DNA from: Anaerolineaceae bacterium
Lineage (GTDB): Bacteria > Chloroflexota > Anaerolineae > Anaerolineales > Anaerolineaceae
Reading direction: 5' to 3'
Length of the DNA: 25,451 nucleotides
Assembly: GCA_028714615.1 (NCBI GenBank)
Contig: JAQTMA010000007.1
Span: 1 to 25,451, forward strand
This document shows positions 1 through 6,344 of the stretch, piece after piece. A program made the translations under genes and the position numbers. Each line of letters opens with the position of its first letter. Position 1 is the stretch's first letter. A model generated the notes under the pieces. It was given only the letters and a program-made list of their open reading frames with translations. It was not told the DNA's origin and searched no databases.

Positions 1-61
1 CATTTCCCCCTTGCCAAAATAGCACATATATTCTATAATACCCCTCCTCGTACCTTACCAA
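1..61 (-). promoter_or_regulatory. putative promoter and start codon of a gene leaving the window
   Basis: Read on the minus strand, TTGGTA (56-61) and TTATAG (33-38) are separated by 17 nt and resemble a sigma-70 promoter. About 25 nt further on, a purine run AAGGGGG precedes an ATG at positions 3-1, at the very edge of the window. The spacing between the purine run and this ATG is only about 2 nt, so the true start could lie outside the window. Only the first codon would be inside, so nothing can be said about the product. Confidence 0.35.
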
Positions 62-105
62 CCGCATACGCGATCCCTACCCTCACCCCACCCCCTTCGT
101 TTCTT

Positions 106-129
106 TTCGATTTTTTCCACAAAATCGAA
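106..129. repeat. AT-rich inverted repeat
   Basis: A perfect 9-bp inverted repeat (TTCGATTTT / AAAATCGAA) with a 6-nt loop lies between the end of the permease gene and the next minus-strand promoter. Neither strand has a convincing T-run after it, so it is not a typical intrinsic terminator. It could be a regulator site for the gene that starts at the window edge; that is inference. Confidence 0.4.
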
Positions 130-220
130 TCATTTCAAGCTCAGAATCCCCGGTTCGTTTACCAAACTCCCCAAACGAATGCCCGAATGCTCTTGAAATC
201 TTCCATCAAAACCACCCCCA

Positions 221-240
221 AAACCAGCCAGACCGCTGGC
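221..240 (-). terminator. weak terminator-like hairpin after the ABC permease gene
   Basis: On the minus strand, directly after the permease stop codon (243-245), GCCAG and CTGGC pair around a CGGT loop and are followed by TGGTTTTGG. The stem is only 5 bp and the T-run 4 nt, so it would terminate weakly. Its position right after the last gene of the transporter operon is the main support. Confidence 0.35.
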
Positions 241-242
241 AT

Positions 243-983
243 CTATCTCTCGAACAACCATGGGCACAGGCGGCGTTCCAGCCAGTCGACGGTGAAATAC
301 AGGCCTAAACCGAGCAGGCTCATCGCCACGATGCCGGCATACATGGCCGGGTAGTTGAACAGCGTGCTGCCGTTGAGGTAGATGTAGTAGCCCAGGCCGC
401 GCTCGGTGGCGAATAGCTCCGCCACGTACAACACGGCTACCGCTGTCCCGATCGATTGGCGCAAGGCAGTGAGGATGGCCGGCAAGCTGGCGGGAAGATA
501 GACGTAACGGAACAGCGCCCGCCGTCCGGCGCCCAGGCTGCGCACACTCTGGATCAGCTCCGGGCGCAGGGCGGCAGCGTGGTCGCGCACCAGCACCAGG
601 ATCTGAAAGAACAGCACGATGAAAATGATGAAGATCTTGGGGAAATCGCCGATGCCGAAGAAAAGCAGGATCACCGGCGCCAGCACCACCTTGGGGATCG
701 GGTAGAGCAGGTAGATCACCGGGGCGAAGACGGCCTCCAACCGTTTCGACTGGCCGAGGGCCAGGCCGGCCGGGGTGGCCAGCGCGATGGCCAGCACGGT
801 ACTGGCTACCACGCGGTACAGGCTGACCAGGAAATCCGCGGCCAGCCCGTGCTGCAACTCGGGTAGGATGACCCGGGCCACCTCAAGCGGCGTGGGCAGC
901 ACGGGTTGGCGGACGACGATAGCCAATAGCCACCACGCAGCCGCCAGCCCCAGCACCGCGTAGAGCAGATCGCGGCGCCTCAT
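243..983 (-). CDS. ABC transporter permease, nitrate/sulfonate/taurine (SsuC/TauC) type
   Basis: This is the membrane subunit of an importer for a small oxidised anion or vitamin precursor; the substrate is not determined by sequence. The 246-residue protein has about six hydrophobic segments, the usual length for the SsuC/TauC/ThiX group. The EAA coupling loop that docks on the ATPase is visible as SLGAGRRALFRYVYLPASLP in the C-terminal half. I chose the ATG at 983 because it forms a 4-nt ATGA overlap with the stop of the ATPase gene upstream. A reading frame extending to 1133 would give a low-complexity, Pro/Arg-rich N-terminus inside the ATPase gene and is unlikely. It is the last gene of a three-gene operon (binding protein, ATPase, permease). 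Confidence 0.9.
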   Translation of the reverse strand: MRRRDLLYAVLGLAAAWWLLAIVVRQPVLPTPLEVARVILPELQHGLAADFLVSLYRVVASTVLAIALATPAGLALGQSKRLEAVFAPVIYLLYPIPKVVLAPVILLFFGIGDFPKIFIIFIVLFFQILVLVRDHAAALRPELIQSVRSLGAGRRALFRYVYLPASLPAILTALRQSIGTAVAVLYVAELFATERGLGYYIYLNGSTLFNYPAMYAGIVAMSLLGLGLYFTVDWLERRLCPWLFER

Positions 984-1741
984 CCGCCCTCCAGCCGCGA
1001 GCGCAGCAGTCGGCACATCGCCAGGTAGTCCTCGCTCTCCCGGTAACCCGCTTTGCCCGCGCCGGGGTTCTCGATCACCTCGGCCTGGCGGTTGGGCGGT
1101 TGGCCGAGCAACAGGATTTTGCGGCCCATGCAAGCGGCCTCCTCGATGGCGTGTGTGACGAGCACCAGGGTCAGCCCGCGCTCCTCCCGCAGCTCCAGCA
1201 CCAGGTTTTGCAGCCCTTCGCGGGTAGGTGCATCCAGCGAGGAGAAGGGCTCATCCATGAGCAGCAAGTCGGGGTTCAGCGAAAGGGTGCGGGCGATGGC
1301 GGTGCGTTGGCGCTGCCCTCCGGAAATCTGGCCAGGGTACTTGCCAGCCACGGCGGCCAGCCCGAGGCGCTCCAGCCAATCACCCACGGCGGCAGTACTC
1401 ACCGGCGCGGCAGGCGCGTGCGTTCCATCCGGTCCGTAGAACCGCCTGACCTTCATGCCCAGTTGGGCGTTCTCACGCACGGTGGCCCAGGGTAGCAGCC
1501 CGTAATCCTGGATGATCAAGCCGGTATACGGTCTCGGGCGGGTCAGCGGTTTGCCCCCGATGGCGATCGTCCCGGACGTCGCCGGTCGCAGCCCGGCCAG
1601 CAAGGCCAGCAGGGTGCTCTTGCCGCAACCCGATGCCCCGATGATCGCCCACGCTTCTCCCTGGATCACCTGCCAGGAAAAACCCTCGAAGACGGGTGCG
1701 GCAGAGGGATAGGCGAAGGTTACGTTATCCAGGCTGATCAT
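980..1741 (-). CDS. ABC transporter ATP-binding protein, nitrate/sulfonate/taurine (SsuB/TauB) type
   Basis: Cytoplasmic ATPase that powers the adjacent permease. In the 253 residues the motifs come in the expected order: Walker A GASGCGKST near residue 36, Q-loop IIQDYG, signature ISGGQRQR, Walker B LLLMDEP, D-loop SSLDA and switch histidine VTHAIEEA. This matches the SsuB/TauB/NrtD class in length and layout. Its start lies 9 nt after the stop of the binding-protein gene, and its stop overlaps the permease start by 4 nt, so the three genes are almost certainly co-transcribed. The substrate class is inferred from the partner binding protein; sulfonate, nitrate and pyrimidine-precursor systems cannot be separated by this subunit. 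Confidence 0.93.
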   Translation of the reverse strand: MISLDNVTFAYPSAAPVFEGFSWQVIQGEAWAIIGASGCGKSTLLALLAGLRPATSGTIAIGGKPLTRPRPYTGLIIQDYGLLPWATVRENAQLGMKVRRFYGPDGTHAPAAPVSTAAVGDWLERLGLAAVAGKYPGQISGGQRQRTAIARTLSLNPDLLLMDEPFSSLDAPTREGLQNLVLELREERGLTLVLVTHAIEEAACMGRKILLLGQPPNRQAEVIENPGAGKAGYRESEDYLAMCRLLRSRLEGG

Positions 1742-1750
1742 CTTCAGCGC

Positions 1751-2728
1751 TTATTTGGGTAGAAAGGAGGCATTGACGATTTTTGCGTATCCCAATCCGG
1801 TGACGGACAGGTTCTTTGCCTTAGCCCAGTCCAGCATGTCCTGGTATTGGGTTTGGGAGGGCGCCCCGGCCTGGACAAACTGTGGCACCTGGAAGCTGGC
1901 TTCCAGCGGGGCGGAAAGAATCTTGCGGGCGACCAGCAGGCTTTTCCACCGGTTGGGGTCCGCGTTGATTTGCTTGACCGCCTCCTCCCAGCCGGCCAGG
2001 AAGCCGCGCACCGCCTCCGGATTCTTCTCGATCGTCGCACTGCGCAGGGTGATGACGCTGAAACTGTACTCGGGATGGCGGGTGTCGTCCAGCACCAGCA
2101 CCGCTCCCTGCTGGATGGCCAGCTCCGCCTGCGGCTCGGGGAACATCCCGGCTTTCAGCTCGCCGCTGTTGAGCAGCGCCAGGCGATCTCCCAATTTCGG
2201 GACGGCGATTCCTTTGATCTCGTCGGGTTGGAAACCCTCCGCCTCGAGCAGGCGGTCGGTGAGGTATTCGATGACGGTGCCATTGGAGATGCCGATGGGT
2301 GTGTTCTTCAAGCCGTCGCTGTTGGTGATCTGGCTTTGCCTGGAAGCCAGGATGCGGAAAAGAGCGGTGTCCTTTGTCGCGGAACGGGCATAGCGCACGA
2401 CCTGCACCTGGGCGGTGTCCTTGTTATACAGCAAAGCGCCCAGCAGCTCGTTGATCATCCCGTCCACCTGGCCGGACGCGATGAGCTGGTCTCGCTCGGG
2501 GGCGGAGGCGGCGGTGACGATCTCGACGTTGACGCCGTGTGCGCTGAAATACCCTTCCTGCTGGGCTACCAGCACCGGCAGCGCCTCGAGGATGGGCAGC
2601 ACGGTAATCTTCAAGGTGGCCTGTTTGGGCGTTGCGGTCAACTGAGGATAGCTACCCGCAGCGCAGCCTGCCAGCCCCGAGAGGACTGCCAGGAGCAGAA
2701 GCAGTACCACGATGCGGTGGAAGCGCAT
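1751..2728 (-). CDS. ABC transporter substrate-binding lipoprotein, NMT1/SsuA-like
   Basis: Membrane-anchored binding protein that captures the substrate for the two downstream genes. The 325-residue protein begins with a lipoprotein signal (MRFHRIVVLLLLLAVLSGL, then AGC), with the lipidated cysteine at about residue 22. The mature part starts with an NMT1/THI5/SsuA-like fold: LVAQQEGYFSAHGVNVEIV is typical of the first strand-helix unit. The ATG at 2728 was chosen because AGGAGGGG lies just upstream on the minus strand and the signal peptide starts there; an in-frame ATG at 2761 would add 11 residues before the signal. Members of this family bind sulfonates, nitrate, bicarbonate, aromatics or pyrimidine precursors, and nothing here picks one. 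No TPP or other known riboswitch core was seen in the leader. Confidence 0.88.
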   Translation of the reverse strand: MRFHRIVVLLLLLAVLSGLAGCAAGSYPQLTATPKQATLKITVLPILEALPVLVAQQEGYFSAHGVNVEIVTAASAPERDQLIASGQVDGMINELLGALLYNKDTAQVQVVRYARSATKDTALFRILASRQSQITNSDGLKNTPIGISNGTVIEYLTDRLLEAEGFQPDEIKGIAVPKLGDRLALLNSGELKAGMFPEPQAELAIQQGAVLVLDDTRHPEYSFSVITLRSATIEKNPEAVRGFLAGWEEAVKQINADPNRWKSLLVARKILSAPLEASFQVPQFVQAGAPSQTQYQDMLDWAKAKNLSVTGLGYAKIVNASFLPK

Positions 2729-2789
2729 TTTCCCCTCCTGTTGGGTGAGTAGATGGGCCATCGATAACGATCGTTGGAAAAGTGTTAAG

Positions 2790-2798
2790 ATTATAGCA
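2790..2798 (-). promoter_or_regulatory. extended -10 promoter of the ABC transporter operon
   Basis: On the minus strand the sequence TGC-TATAAT (2798-2790) is a perfect extended -10 element. It sits about 60 nt upstream of the chosen start codon of the binding-protein gene. No good -35 hexamer is found at 16-18 nt, which is usual for extended -10 promoters. Confidence 0.6.
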
Positions 2799-2873
2799 TG
2801 GCCGGTCGCACTTGGGTGCTACGCTGTGGCTGGCTCGATGGGAAGGGCCGGGGTATCCCGCCAGATGTTGGGT

Positions 2874-2964
2874 GCAGCCCTTATGGCTGCCCTCTACGGG
2901 AGGGCTTTATGCCCACCCGTAGACGGCAGATCCCGATGAACCCGGCGGTTCCAAAGCGGGGTTC
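2874..2964. repeat. intergenic element of consecutive strong hairpins (REP/MITE-like)
   Basis: Three stem-loops follow each other. GCAGCC/GGCTGC has a CTTAT loop (2874-2890). CTACGGG-A-GGGC / GCCC-A-CCCGTAG has a TTTAT loop (2894-2922) and can be extended by CTGCC/GGCAG (2887-2891 with 2925-2929), competing with the first. GAACCC/GGGTTC is at 2938-2943 and 2959-2964. The element lies between the stop of the RNHCP gene and the promoter of the ABC operon. The near-palindromic GGGC-TTTAT-GCCC core and the 'CTACGGG' arms look like dispersed extragenic palindromes, but no second full copy is present here. The last hairpin could act as a transcript end for the rsgA operon although a T-run is lacking. 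Confidence 0.55.
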
Positions 2965-2966
2965 TC

Positions 2967-3512
2967 TTAGCCCTCAAAGGTCCCGAGCAACTGGGCCTGC
3001 ACCTGGCCCCGGTGCTCGGCTGTCAGTGGGCGAATGAGCGCGGTTGCCAGGCGCGACTGCAGGGCAGCGTCCATCTGCAGCGATTGTTCGAAGACCTGCA
3101 GCACCGTTTCGACGTCGTCGTCCGCGGCGAGGCGGTTGATCGAAACCCCGCTGCAGCCGGTGCAAACGTGCACCAACAGCAGCTCGCCGAGCCGGGCGGA
3201 AGCGTATTTCTTTTGGGTCTGCTTGTGCGACAGGCCGGCCGGGCGCATTGGCGCTTGGCATGCACTTAGCCGGTCACCCGGCTGGTATAGATCCAGGTGG
3301 CGCGACCACAGGCAGTAGGGGCAGTGGTTGCGGTTGAGCACCCCGGCCAGCCACACTGCGGAGGAGACGAACACCCCGCAGTGCCGGCAACGAAAGCCGT
3401 CCTCGGCTTGAGTGCGCCAGGCTGGCAGCATGCCTGCTCGCGAGCGTTTCACCCGGCTGCGGGCGCGGGCGGGGAGCAGCCCTTCGACCGCTTCTTCCCA
3501 GAAGCTGCTCAT
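2967..3512 (-). CDS. RNHCP domain-containing protein
   Basis: Small (181 residues) presumed zinc-binding protein of unknown function. The family-defining motif NRNHCPYC is at residues 60-67, preceded by CRHC (42-45) and followed by SACQAPMRPAGL (84-94) and CTGC (117-120). The three paired-cysteine motifs suggest one or two metal sites, and the NR...DDD stretch (126-133) fits the family. The C-terminal 50 residues are helical and less conserved. The start at 3512 is supported by an ATGA overlap with the rsgA stop codon; a longer frame to 3602 would run into rsgA with a Pro/Arg-rich translation. Tight coupling to rsgA suggests a role connected with ribosomes or RNA, which is inference; the domain's biochemical role is not known to me. 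Confidence 0.85.
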   Translation of the reverse strand: MSSFWEEAVEGLLPARARSRVKRSRAGMLPAWRTQAEDGFRCRHCGVFVSSAVWLAGVLNRNHCPYCLWSRHLDLYQPGDRLSACQAPMRPAGLSHKQTQKKYASARLGELLLVHVCTGCSGVSINRLAADDDVETVLQVFEQSLQMDAALQSRLATALIRPLTAEHRGQVQAQLLGTFEG

Positions 3513-4525
3513 CGCCCACCGCCATCTTCGCGCAAGCGCAGGTAGCTCTGGTAGCGGCGCGGGCTGATCTCGCCGGCCATCACGGCTTTGCGGATGGCGC
3601 AACCGGGTTCTTCAGCGTGCCGGCAGTCCAGTCCGAAGCGGCATTGCCCGAGCCAGGGTCGCAACTCGGGGAAGAGCAGCGCCAGGTCGTCAGCGTGCAC
3701 ATCCCACAGCCCGTACTCGCGCATGCCCGGGGTATCGAGGATAGCGCCGCCGGAGTCCAGGCCGAACAGCTCGAGCCAGGTGGTGGTGTGCTTGCCTTTG
3801 CCGGTGGTTTGGTTGACCGCGTTGACGCGCAAACCCAGGCCGGGCTGCAGCGCGTTGAGCAGAGAGGTTTTGCCCACCCCGGATTTCCCGACGAGGACGG
3901 AGGTGCGCCCGCCCAACGCCGCGCGCAGCTCGTCCAGGCCTTCTCCGGTGACCGGGCTGAGCAGATGCACCGGGTAGCCGATCTTCCGGTATTCGCCCAC
4001 GGCAGACTTGAGCTCTGGCTCGATTGCGCCGTCCGCTCCCCGCGCCAGGTCCACCTTGGTGATGCATACTCGGGCAGCTAGGCCGAAGGACTCGGCCGCA
4101 GCCAGGTAGCGATCCAACAGGTTCCAGTGCGGGTACGGTTGCGCAGCGGCGAAAACCGGGATGACCTGGTCGAGGTTGGCTGCGACCACTTGCTCAAAGG
4201 CCCCGCGACCTGCCGTGCGCCGCGCCAGGCGGTTACGCCGTGGTAGCATCTCGAAGATCAGCCCCGCCCCGTCGCCCGTGTGGTGAAAGTGCACCACGTC
4301 GCCGATTGCGATCGGATCGCTGTGCTCGAGCGCTTTCACCTGCCGCACCCGGTGGCTGAGTGAGGAGCTCGCCGCCGTGGGGTAGACCAACTGTTTGCGC
4401 AGCCGGTTGGAGATAGCGCAAGGGATCACCCCTCCCGGTGTGGCGATTGGGTGGACGAAGTAGATTCCGGTGGATTTTTTATAAACGACACCCTGGTCGT
4501 TTGAAGCGTTGTCTTTTGTGCTCAT
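3509..4525 (-). CDS. rsgA: ribosome small subunit-dependent GTPase RsgA
   Basis: Circularly permuted GTPase that checks and releases late 30S ribosomal subunits in the cytoplasm. The 338 residues show an N-terminal OB-fold (about 12-95), then the permuted order G4 TKVD (156-159), G1 GKSGVGKT (213-220) and G3 DTPG (264-267). A C-terminal zinc site follows with Cys295, Cys301, His303 and Cys309. All catalytic motifs are intact and the length is normal. The ATG at 4525 is kept because the OB-fold begins shortly after it. The gene overlaps the RNHCP gene by 4 nt. Upstream lies a leader of about 550 nt containing two intrinsic terminators, described separately, so its expression may be attenuated. 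Confidence 0.95.
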   Translation of the reverse strand: MSTKDNASNDQGVVYKKSTGIYFVHPIATPGGVIPCAISNRLRKQLVYPTAASSSLSHRVRQVKALEHSDPIAIGDVVHFHHTGDGAGLIFEMLPRRNRLARRTAGRGAFEQVVAANLDQVIPVFAAAQPYPHWNLLDRYLAAAESFGLAARVCITKVDLARGADGAIEPELKSAVGEYRKIGYPVHLLSPVTGEGLDELRAALGGRTSVLVGKSGVGKTSLLNALQPGLGLRVNAVNQTTGKGKHTTTWLELFGLDSGGAILDTPGMREYGLWDVHADDLALLFPELRPWLGQCRFGLDCRHAEEPGCAIRKAVMAGEISPRRYQSYLRLREDGGGR

Positions 4526-4745
4526 GGTAGTAAGGTCCTGTCAAACCGCCGCCACGCAGCCCCTGGCTTGTGGGGTTGCAGAAGAAGCGGGAGGTAGTTA
4601 TATATGAAGGTAGAGATCGGTTCCGTTCAGGCAGGTCGCTGGTTGGCGGGGATGCCGTCACAATGGGTGGCGCTCCTGCCACAGATGGGCAACTCGGAGC
4701 GGTAGAGCGAGTGGTGACTTGCGGGTATCGCGTAGCGGGTGTCAT
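4479..4745 (-). CDS. possible leader ORF overlapping the rsgA start (uncertain)
   Basis: An 88-codon frame starts with ATG at 4745, 11 nt after GAAAGGA and about 40 nt beyond the second leader terminator. It ends 47 nt inside rsgA in another frame. The translation is rich in Pro, Thr, Ser and Arg, starts MTPATRYPQV and resembles no family I know. If translated it could couple or limit rsgA initiation. It may equally be a chance frame in GC-rich DNA. I list it because of its ribosome-binding site and its position in the leader. Confidence 0.22.
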   Translation of the reverse strand: MTPATRYPQVTTRSTAPSCPSVAGAPPIVTASPPTSDLPERNRSLPSYITTSRFFCNPTSQGLRGGGLTGPYYHEHKRQRFKRPGCRL

Positions 4746-4785
4746 AAAACAATCGTCCTTTCAAATAGATGGTTGGAACCTGGGT

Positions 4786-4825
4786 TAAACAAAAACGCCA
4801 GCCGTGCGGGTATCCCGTGGCTGGC
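4786..4825 (-). terminator. intrinsic terminator/attenuator in the rsgA leader (proximal)
   Basis: On the minus strand, GCCAGCC (4825-4819) pairs with GGCTGGC (4803-4797), with a nested CGGG-ATA-CCCG. It is followed directly by GTTTTTGTTT (4796-4787). This is a textbook intrinsic terminator about 260 nt before the rsgA start codon. There is no minus-strand gene ending nearby that it could serve, so an attenuator role is likely. Confidence 0.75.
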
Positions 4826-4910
4826 AGACGATCAAATTTCGAGAGCGGTGAAAGGGAGGGAAGTGTTACCGAAGGATCGGTGTTTCCGTCACTCCTTTTG
4901 CGGCCGGCGA

Positions 4911-4950
4911 ATTAAAACAAAAGCCACGGGGCATGCGTGCGCCCGCGGCT
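4911..4950 (-). terminator. intrinsic terminator/attenuator in the rsgA leader (distal)
   Basis: On the minus strand, AGCCGCGGGC (4950-4941) pairs imperfectly with GCCCCGTGGCT (4932-4922) and is followed by TTTTGTTTTAAT. It lies about 130 nt after the predicted rsgA promoter. With the proximal hairpin it makes a tandem terminator arrangement inside one leader. Confidence 0.65.
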
Positions 4951-4981
4951 GGAGTTCTCTTGTTCGGAGAAAGCTAAGAGC

Positions 4982-5050
4982 TCATCCCCGCACCTGGAGG
5001 CGCGCACATGCGAATGGATGGACGACAACTACCGATGCTGATGTAAACAA
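4982..5050 (-). CDS. possible TTG-initiated leader peptide upstream of rsgA (uncertain)
   Basis: Downstream of the predicted promoter, AAAAGGAGG is followed after 6 nt by TTG at 5050-5048, opening a 22-codon frame that ends with TGA at 4984-4982. The frame contains four consecutive valine codons (GTA GTT GTC GTC) and stops about 30 nt before the distal terminator hairpin. This geometry is what a ribosome-controlled attenuator would need. No ATG is available at that ribosome-binding site, and the frame is short, so chance is a real possibility. Confidence 0.25.
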   Translation of the reverse strand: MFTSASVVVVHPFACARLQVRG

Positions 5051-5084
5051 ACTACGCCTCCTTTTGGTTGATTTGAACGGATAG

Positions 5085-5113
5085 AGTCTACCATTCGAAA
5101 CGGGGAGCGTCAA
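5085..5113 (-). promoter_or_regulatory. predicted sigma-70 promoter of rsgA
   Basis: On the minus strand TTGACG (5113-5108) is followed after exactly 17 nt by TAGACT (5090-5085). Transcription would start near 5078 and give a leader of about 550 nt before the rsgA ATG at 4525, passing through both terminator hairpins. Confidence 0.5.
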
Positions 5114-5164
5114 GTAGAAAATCTGTTTTCCGGAAAAATCGCAACCTTTTTCCTCGAAATTCGC

Positions 5165-5170
5165 TATAGT
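5165..5170 (+). promoter_or_regulatory. possible -10 box for the DUF6159 gene
   Basis: TATAGT lies 45 nt upstream of the chosen start codon in an AT-rich stretch. No convincing -35 hexamer is seen at 16-18 nt upstream, so this is a weak call based on one element and position. Confidence 0.3.
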
Positions 5171-5214
5171 TAACGTGCAATATTCGAGTGCCGTTCACCG
5201 AAAGGATGCAAACC

Positions 5215-6075
5215 ATGCTTACCCGTCTTTCTACCAGTTGGGACCTGCTCAAAGCCAGCTTGCGCGTTCTGGCAGCCGATAAAGAACTGATTATCTTCCC
5301 GATCCTCTCGGCGGTTGGTATGCTGTTGGTCACGCTGACCTTTGCACTGCCGGTGTTGCTGTCGAGCTTTGTCGACCGTCTCTTTGTGGGCGGGCAGGTG
5401 GAGGCGCTTGGCCTGGCGGTGGCATTTTTGTTCTATCTGGTGCAGTATACGGTGATCTTCTTCGCCAACACGGCTCTGGTAGGCGCGGCTCTCATTCGCC
5501 TTCGTGGGGGCGACCCCACGTTGAGCGATGGCTTTCGCATCGCCGCCAGCCGGATTGGTCCGATCTTGGGCTATGCCCTGATCGCAGCGACGGTCGGGGT
5601 GATCTTGCGGGCATTCTCGCGGCGTAGCCGAGGCCTAGGACGGGTGATTGTCTCGCTGGTGGGTTTCGCCTGGAATGTGGCAACCTACCTGGTTGTGCCG
5701 GTGTTGGCGGTGGAAGACATCGGGCCGATCGACGCGATCAAGCGCAGCACACAGTTGTTGAAGCGCACCTGGGGCGAGCAGATCGCCGGGCACCTCGGCC
5801 TGGGAGCTGTTTTTGTACTGGTTTACCTGGTCGGAATCCTGTTGCTGGTCCCTGTGGTTTTCTTGGCGATCCAATTCCAATCCGTGGGGCTACTGGTTGG
5901 GGTTGGGGTGTTCTTCGTTCTGTTCGTGATGATCACCGGGCTGATCCAGTCCACACTGGAAGGCATCTACGTGGCGGCGGTCTACCAGTATGCGACGACC
6001 GGACAGGCGGGCGGTTTCTTCGACGAGCAGTTGGTGCGCGGTGCGTTCCGGGCGGAGACGATTGACCGGGGTTGA
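5215..6075 (+). CDS. DUF6159 family integral membrane protein
   Basis: Polytopic membrane protein of unknown function. The N-terminus, TSWDLLKASLRVLAADKELI then IFPILS, is the typical entry motif of the family. Of 286 residues, roughly five or six hydrophobic segments can be recognised: about 28-50, 62-90, 115-135, 145-165, 195-220 and 223-245. The long middle loop contains IDAIKRSTQLLKRTWGEQ, which resembles the amphipathic segment of membrane domains in this group. The ATG at 5215 is preferred because AAAGGA lies 8 nt upstream; a GTG at 5188 and an ATG at 5206 are alternatives without suitable ribosome-binding sites. It stands alone, divergent from rsgA and convergent with the kinase gene at 6345. 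Confidence 0.82.
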   Translation: MLTRLSTSWDLLKASLRVLAADKELIIFPILSAVGMLLVTLTFALPVLLSSFVDRLFVGGQVEALGLAVAFLFYLVQYTVIFFANTALVGAALIRLRGGDPTLSDGFRIAASRIGPILGYALIAATVGVILRAFSRRSRGLGRVIVSLVGFAWNVATYLVVPVLAVEDIGPIDAIKRSTQLLKRTWGEQIAGHLGLGAVFVLVYLVGILLLVPVVFLAIQFQSVGLLVGVGVFFVLFVMITGLIQSTLEGIYVAAVYQYATTGQAGGFFDEQLVRGAFRAETIDRG

Positions 6076-6344
6076 CAAGGTGGAGAGGCCAACAGGACTG
6101 GCTGAAGCGGCTGCACATTCTTGGACAGAACGCGAACAAAGCTCAGTTTCCAGGCGTTCAACTCCGATGGTGATCCGACCCGGGATATTGGATTCCGAAG
6201 CACTATCCTATCCAGAATAGCTGATGGAGTGGGGAAAATCTTCCCTTAGCCAGTTGACTCCTTTGATGCTCAATTGTGGGAGCAATTTAATATTTCAACC
6301 CCCACACGGCCCTCCCATCTTCCTGACCCGCCTTCTCCTCCCGG

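Noticed and set aside
1847..2752. Plus-strand open frame (301 codons) opposite the ABC binding-protein gene
   Set aside because: It mirrors a binding-protein gene with a lipobox and ribosome-binding site; its own translation is low-complexity and has no recognisable motif.
2729..2966. TPP, cobalamin or other riboswitch upstream of the NMT1-like transporter
   Set aside because: I looked for the conserved cores of the common classes on both strands and found none. The strong hairpins lie upstream of the extended -10 promoter and so outside the transporter transcript.
2800..2970. 6S RNA or SRP RNA
   Set aside because: The region is highly structured, but the SRP apical motif is absent and the hairpins do not form the single long stem with a central bubble expected for 6S RNA.
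4570..5084. Two plus-strand open frames (72 and 121 codons) in the gap before the DUF6159 gene
   Set aside because: Their translations resemble nothing, and they run through the minus-strand terminators and promoter. The minus-strand leader explains the region better.
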